Part shown: positions 59,872 through 64,000 of the stretch, piece by piece | Numbering within the stretch: position 1 is the stretch's first letter | Layout: each line of letters opens with the position of its first letter | Assembly: GCF_900130005.1 (NCBI RefSeq) | Contig: NZ_FQXP01000004.1 | Location: forward strand, 12,703-76,702 | Reading direction: 5' to 3' | Source of the DNA: Clostridium collagenovorans DSM 3089 | GTDB taxonomy: Bacteria > Bacillota > Clostridia > Clostridiales > Clostridiaceae | DNA: 64,000 bases | Notes under the pieces: generated by a model | The model's input: only the letters and a program-made list of their open reading frames with translations | What the model was told of the DNA's origin: nothing | Database searches by the model: none | Made by a program: the position numbers and the translations under genes

Positions 59872-60330
59872 ATGAGCAAAAGTGAAAAAGCAATAGTAAC
59901 AGTTTTATGTATGGTATATAAAGATGATAAGATATTACTTCAAGATAGGATTAAAAAAGATTGGTGTGGGCTTACTTTTCCAGGAGGTAAAGTAGAGAAA
60001 GAAGAATCCTTTGTTCAAGCTGTTATTCGCGAAGTACATGAGGAAACAGGACTTACTATAAGTGAACCTAAATTATGTGGAGTAAAGCAATTTCAAACAG
60101 ATGAAGATGAAAGGTATATTGTATTTCTATTCAAGACAGATAAATTTGAAGGTACTTTAATTTCTTCTGATGAAGGAGAAATGAAATGGATTAATAGAGC
60201 TTCATTAGATAAGTGTAATTTAGTGGATGATTTTAAGGAGCTACTACAGGTCTTTGATTCAGAGTCTTATAATGAGTTTATGTATGAACGTAAAAAGTCG
60301 GGTGATGATTGGATAATAAAATTATACTGA
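59872..60330 (+). CDS. Nudix hydrolase, MutT-like
   Basis: 152 residues from the ATG at 59872, preceded by GAAGGG. The Nudix box GGKVEKEESFVQAVIREVHE continues ETGL: G-x5-E-x7-R-E-x2-E-E-x-G, all catalytic Glu residues present. WCGLTFPGGK before it is typical of the 8-oxo-dGTP diphosphatase (MutT/YtkD) branch, which cleans the nucleotide pool; other nucleotide substrates are possible. It overlaps the upstream open frame of the next gene, but the true start of that gene lies further on. Confidence 0.88.
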   Translation: MSKSEKAIVTVLCMVYKDDKILLQDRIKKDWCGLTFPGGKVEKEESFVQAVIREVHEETGLTISEPKLCGVKQFQTDEDERYIVFLFKTDKFEGTLISSDEGEMKWINRASLDKCNLVDDFKELLQVFDSESYNEFMYERKKSGDDWIIKLY

Positions 60331-60389
60331 TTTCAATACTTATAATATATAAAAGGGAACTTATAAAAGGTGAATTGGGGAGAAGGATA

Positions 60390-62681
60390 ATGAAAAGAAT
60401 ATTTTACTATTTGTGCAATAGCTATGAAGAACTAGCAGTACATAGTCCGGAAGAATTATGGTCTAAATATGAAGGAAATAAACTAAAAAATATAAGTAAT
60501 GAAACTAAAAAATCAAATAATGTGGAATGCATAAGTGCTTATTCACAGGATTATATATATTTTTTATTAAAATGTAAGCAAGAAAAAATAATAAATAGAG
60601 ATAGAGCTTATCAAAATGGGGATGGGTTTCATTTTGTAATAGCTAAACCACAAAATGATGGAATGGCTTCTCATGAGTTCTATGTTATAGGGGTTTCACC
60701 TTTAAATGATAATGATAGAAGGATTATAACATGGTATAAAGATATTAATATAGACTTTAAAGTATTAAGAGATAGTGAAATAGAGTATAAGATATTGAAT
60801 GGATATACTTATTTTACAGTTAAGATTAATTGGAAGGATATAGAACCTTATAAACCTTATATTTATGGAAATTATGGATTTAACATAAGCTATGTACAAG
60901 CTGTAAGAGATGAGAAAGAAGTATTTATATTAAAAGATGATGAGGGAATTCAGGAAGAGGAGTCTTTGAGAGAATATGAAATATTTGAGTTCGAATATCC
61001 AAACTCAGATTTTTTTATTATAGATGTTGATAAGTGTAATCTAAAAGTTGGAGAATTTTTAAATGTTATTATTTCTAAATTTAGTTTAAATAAAGAAGAA
61101 GCAAAATTAAAGTTATATATTAATGATAAAGAACTAAAAGAGGAAAATATTACTTTTGTAAATGGAATTAATAAAATAGAAATACCTATTAGGGATTATG
61201 AATTTAATAAAGGAAAAAATAAAATAAAGATATTAATAAAATTGCAGGAAATGGAGAAACGTAAAGATTTTAATATTACTTTATATGATGAAGAGGAACT
61301 TCATTTTATAAAATCTAAAATAGACACGTTAAAGAGTAAGACATCAAGTAATTCTTTTATAAAAGAAAGTTTAACTTCTATAGAGTTTTATTATAAAGAG
61401 TTAAAAGATAAAATTAGAAAACTTAAAAGTTATGAGGAATTTAACGAAATAGAAAAGTCTAAAGAAATACTTTATAAAAGTATAGAAGAGATGGAGAAGG
61501 GAAATGATTTATTCAAAGTAGGGTATAAATTAAGATTAGGATTCAGAGCTAATGTAGATAGTACATTACAAGCATATTCACTATATATACCAAGTAGTTG
61601 CAAAGATAATAGGATAATTGGATTAATGGTATGTTTACATGGTAGTGGTAGTGATGATATATCTGTTTTAAGTAATGAATTATATTTAAAGATAGCAGAG
61701 GAGAAGAGGATAATATTACTTGCACCTTTAGCCAGAGGAAAATCTAATTGCTATTGTCCTGTAGAAGCAATAGAAGATACTATTGATATTACAAAACGAA
61801 TAAAGAAACTATTTAATTTAGAGAATAAGATTACTATATTACAAGGGTTTTCAATGGGAGGATATGGAGCTTTAAGAATATTTGATTATAAAAAAGAAAT
61901 ATTTCAGGGAGTAGCTATATTTTCAGGACATTATGATCTAGGAAAAGAGTTTGGTTTTATAGATGCTAAAAATTATATAGAAGATAACAATATCAAAGCA
62001 TTTGAATATGCAAATATGATTATTTATCATGGTGAAGAGGATTTAAATTGTAATTATAATGAAGTTCAAAAATTTATAGATAAATTAAAAAATGTAAATT
62101 TAAGATTAGAGGTTAAGATTTCTAAGTGCGGACATAAGTCATTAACAGAGGAGTGGTATAATAGCTTCAAAAGTTGGATAGAAACAATAGATAAAGATAT
62201 AATTTTAGAAACTAATAGATTGATATTAAGAAATTTTAAAGATGATGATTTAGATATATTATGTGAATATAGGAATGATATTAATTGTTCAAGATATCAA
62301 TCATGGAGCAATACATCAAGAGAATATCTAAGAAACTTTATAAAAAATGAAAAAGTAAAAACATTAAATTCAAGTAGAATTCAATTAGCTATAGCTAATA
62401 AGAATACAAAAGAACTTTTAGGCGATATATACATTGCTTTTAAAAACAAAACAATAACATTAGGATATACAATATCAACTAAAAATCAAAGAAGAGGATA
62501 TGCTTATGAAATACTGCAAGGATCAATAGAATATCTCTTTAATATATTTCCCGAATATGAAATTGTATGTATGGTTCATCCAGAAAATAAAGCAAGTAAG
62601 AATTTACTAAAGAAACTTGATTTTAAAAATGAAGGTTATGAAGAACAAATTAATAGCATAATTTACTCTATGAAAAGATAG
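60390..62681 (+). CDS. Fusion of sugar-binding-like, esterase and GNAT domains
   Basis: 763 residues from the ATG at 60390, after GGGGAGAAGG; the frame opens at 60309 within the previous gene. Residues 1-205 are beta-rich, like a CBM9/DOMON module (DGFHFVIAKPQNDG). Residues 210-300 look Ig-like; 300-385 form a charged coiled coil. Residues 395-600 are an alpha/beta hydrolase of the PHB-depolymerase/LpqC type with S488 in GFSMGG, D551 in GEEDL, H582 in CGHKS. Residues 603-763 are a RimJ/RimL GNAT domain (LETNRLILRNF, NQRRGYAYEIL). No signal peptide. It may deacylate and acylate the same sugar or peptide; the combination is unusual. Confidence 0.7.
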   Translation: MKRIFYYLCNSYEELAVHSPEELWSKYEGNKLKNISNETKKSNNVECISAYSQDYIYFLLKCKQEKIINRDRAYQNGDGFHFVIAKPQNDGMASHEFYVIGVSPLNDNDRRIITWYKDINIDFKVLRDSEIEYKILNGYTYFTVKINWKDIEPYKPYIYGNYGFNISYVQAVRDEKEVFILKDDEGIQEEESLREYEIFEFEYPNSDFFIIDVDKCNLKVGEFLNVIISKFSLNKEEAKLKLYINDKELKEENITFVNGINKIEIPIRDYEFNKGKNKIKILIKLQEMEKRKDFNITLYDEEELHFIKSKIDTLKSKTSSNSFIKESLTSIEFYYKELKDKIRKLKSYEEFNEIEKSKEILYKSIEEMEKGNDLFKVGYKLRLGFRANVDSTLQAYSLYIPSSCKDNRIIGLMVCLHGSGSDDISVLSNELYLKIAEEKRIILLAPLARGKSNCYCPVEAIEDTIDITKRIKKLFNLENKITILQGFSMGGYGALRIFDYKKEIFQGVAIFSGHYDLGKEFGFIDAKNYIEDNNIKAFEYANMIIYHGEEDLNCNYNEVQKFIDKLKNVNLRLEVKISKCGHKSLTEEWYNSFKSWIETIDKDIILETNRLILRNFKDDDLDILCEYRNDINCSRYQSWSNTSREYLRNFIKNEKVKTLNSSRIQLAIANKNTKELLGDIYIAFKNKTITLGYTISTKNQRRGYAYEILQGSIEYLFNIFPEYEIVCMVHPENKASKNLLKKLDFKNEGYEEQINSIIYSMKR

Positions 62682-62748
62682 TAGTATAAAGTGGTTTTTG
62701 ATATGGTAAAAACAATAAAATATCTATATGAAATTAAATGTAAATCTA

Positions 62749-62800
62749 AAAGTTATATAAGAGAATATATTATATAATCTCTTATATAACTTTTAAATTA
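62749..62800. terminator. Bidirectional terminator
   Basis: Perfect 17-base stem AAAAGTTATATAAGAGA (62749-62765) / TCTCTTATATAACTTTT (62778-62794). It separates the fusion gene (+) from the radical SAM gene (-). Confidence 0.85.
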
Positions 62801-62873
62801 AGTATATTCTATATTTAATTTAAATAAGTCTATGAGAAATTTACCGTTGTAAGTTTAAACATTAGAAGTACAC

Positions 62874-64000
62874 TTATTTACTTAGTACAGCAGTTTTTTT
62901 ATAATTTTGGTAATGCTCTACATAATGGGGATTGCACTCCCATAGTTCATCAGCTTTTACTTTCCATTTACATGAATAAGCCTTACACTTTGAACAAAGA
63001 TTTTCTACAGATTCTGGTGATTGCAAGTCAGTTGATTTTGCACCTGTTTCTTTTACCATCCTCTCTAAAATTTCAGGGTTTTCTAACATAGGGCAAGGAC
63101 GTAGATGATTAGAATTAAAAGGTTGATTATTGTGATAAGCCATAAATAATGGCTGCTTTAATGCTTCTAATAAGGTTACATCCTTAATGTTGGCACTGGA
63201 GTAATGAATAAACACGCAAGGTTCTACATCACCATTAGCATTTATATGAAGATAATTCCTACCACCAGCAATACAACCACCTACAAATTCACCATCATTT
63301 TGAAAATCCATTACAAATATAGGTTTTCCACCTTCGTTACCACGAATTTCACGTATTCTGTGGTACATATATTCACGTTGATCTATAGTTGGAATTAAGT
63401 CTACATTAGCAGAGCTTCCTACAGGCATATAATTAAAATACCAACTAAAGCGGCAACCTTTATCAATAATCATATCTAAAAATTCATCAGAAGTTACAGT
63501 TTCAACGTTAGCTCTAGTATAACAAATAGAAGTACCAAAGATTAATCCATGTTTTTTGAGCTTGTCCATAGCGTCTAGAACCTTTTTAAATATACCATTA
63601 CCTCTACGTCCATCATTTACTTCTTCAAAGCCTTCTAAGCTAATAGATAAAGATAAATTACCTACTCTAACTATTTCTTCACAGAAATCATCATCAACTA
63701 AGGTACCGTTTGTAAAGGCATGAAAAGCACATTCTTTATGTTTTTCACATAAACGTATAATATCTTCCTTACATAAAAGTGGCTCACCACCAGTGTACAT
63801 ATAAAAATATATTCCTAATTTCTTGCCTTGAGTTATTATGTCATCCAATAATTCATAAGATAATCTTAAGTTATGACCATATTCAGCTGCCCAACATCCC
63901 TTACACTTTAAGTTACAAGCACTTGTAGGATCTAATAATATAACCCAGGGAATATTACAGTGATGTTCTTCTCTTTTTTCTCTAATAGTTTTGGTACCAA
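62874..64000 (-). CDS. Radical SAM protein with SPASM-like cysteines, N-terminus outside the window
   Basis: At least 375 residues. The frame stays open to the right edge (a Met at 63848 is internal). The [4Fe-4S] motif is in SACNLKCKGCWAAEYG, and TGGEPLL is the SAM-binding segment. C-terminal cysteines (GGCIAGGRNYLHINANGDVE then PCVFIHYSS, CPMLENP, NLCSKCKAYSCKWK) form a SPASM-type auxiliary cluster region, as in enzymes that modify peptides or in YfkAB-like proteins. The substrate cannot be read; no precursor peptide is seen inside the window, but the other side is not visible. Confidence 0.85.
   Translation of the reverse strand, partial: GTKTIREKREEHHCNIPWVILLDPTSACNLKCKGCWAAEYGHNLRLSYELLDDIITQGKKLGIYFYMYTGGEPLLCKEDIIRLCEKHKECAFHAFTNGTLVDDDFCEEIVRVGNLSLSISLEGFEEVNDGRRGNGIFKKVLDAMDKLKKHGLIFGTSICYTRANVETVTSDEFLDMIIDKGCRFSWYFNYMPVGSSANVDLIPTIDQREYMYHRIREIRGNEGGKPIFVMDFQNDGEFVGGCIAGGRNYLHINANGDVEPCVFIHYSSANIKDVTLLEALKQPLFMAYHNNQPFNSNHLRPCPMLENPEILERMVKETGAKSTDLQSPESVENLCSKCKAYSCKWKVKADELWECNPHYVEHYQNYKKTAVLSK

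Noticed and set aside
60309..60390. Upstream extension of the esterase-GNAT protein
   Set aside because: Overlaps the Nudix gene and has no ribosome binding site; the ATG at 60390 has GGGGAGAAGG.

Overview
The window is very AT-rich, gene-dense Gram-positive DNA. Strong AGGAGG-type ribosome binding sites, a Trp T-box, a cobalamin riboswitch, a BirA-type biotin operator, NiaR, ECF vitamin transporters, a Csp-like subtilase and ferredoxins together suggest a spore-forming Clostridium sensu stricto. The species cannot be named from the sequence alone. No rRNA or tRNA gene was seen.

Layout. 1-4.5 kb is an accessory patch: the last unit of a type I-C-like CRISPR array, cut by a defective IS3-family element; debris of a duplicated gene; an unusual protein-kinase-like protein; and an acetyltransferase. 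4.5-9.8 kb holds a MATE efflux pump behind a textbook MerR-type promoter, a BmrR-like MerR regulator, an anchored beta-propeller-like protein, an exported Mn/Fe superoxide dismutase and a DNA-alkyl repair methyltransferase. 9.9-16.9 kb is a complete trpEGDCFBA operon under a tRNA-Trp T-box that carries two successive antiterminator/terminator modules. 17-20.5 kb holds niacin uptake (niaX, niaR) and a second ECF S component paired with a class V aminotransferase. 20.7-24.7 kb has PH-domain membrane proteins, a patatin and a GNAT protein.

25-30.5 kb holds an MMPL/RND pump with its exported partner, a palindromic operator and a TetR regulator. 31-40 kb holds a ClC antiporter, a beta-propeller protein, a large DUF11/SdrD-B surface or spore protein, galE and an LCP-family enzyme. 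40.5-45 kb holds a cobalamin riboswitch controlling a 1313-residue membrane-anchored protein whose domains (alpha-toroids plus a DUF4430 domain) recall intrinsic factor/transcobalamin; this is the most attractive candidate for a new system. 45-48.6 kb has GNAT, bioY under a BirA box, a DUF1284 protein, NapH-like and ferredoxin genes, and a divergent four-cysteine Crp/Fnr regulator around a shared dyad. 48.7-52.5 kb has an ABC-2 exporter and a Csp-like S8 protease. 53-58.1 kb is a probable iron (Fur)-controlled group: a heterodimeric CydDC-like ABC exporter, a YgbA_NO protein, YbaN/DUF454 and a four-helix protein with two histidines. 58.2-64 kb has GNAT, a HAD-like protein lacking its nucleophile, a broken gene, a Nudix hydrolase, an esterase-GNAT fusion and a radical SAM gene running off the right edge.

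Working together: most units are small cofactor or amino-acid scavenging modules, each under its own sensor (T-box/Trp, NiaR/niacin, B12 riboswitch, BirA/biotin, probable Fur/iron), interleaved with drug/lipid efflux pumps under MerR and TetR control. Gene starts were moved from the longest open frame where a ribosome binding site clearly favours an internal start. Every family name is a reading of the sequence by eye, without database search.
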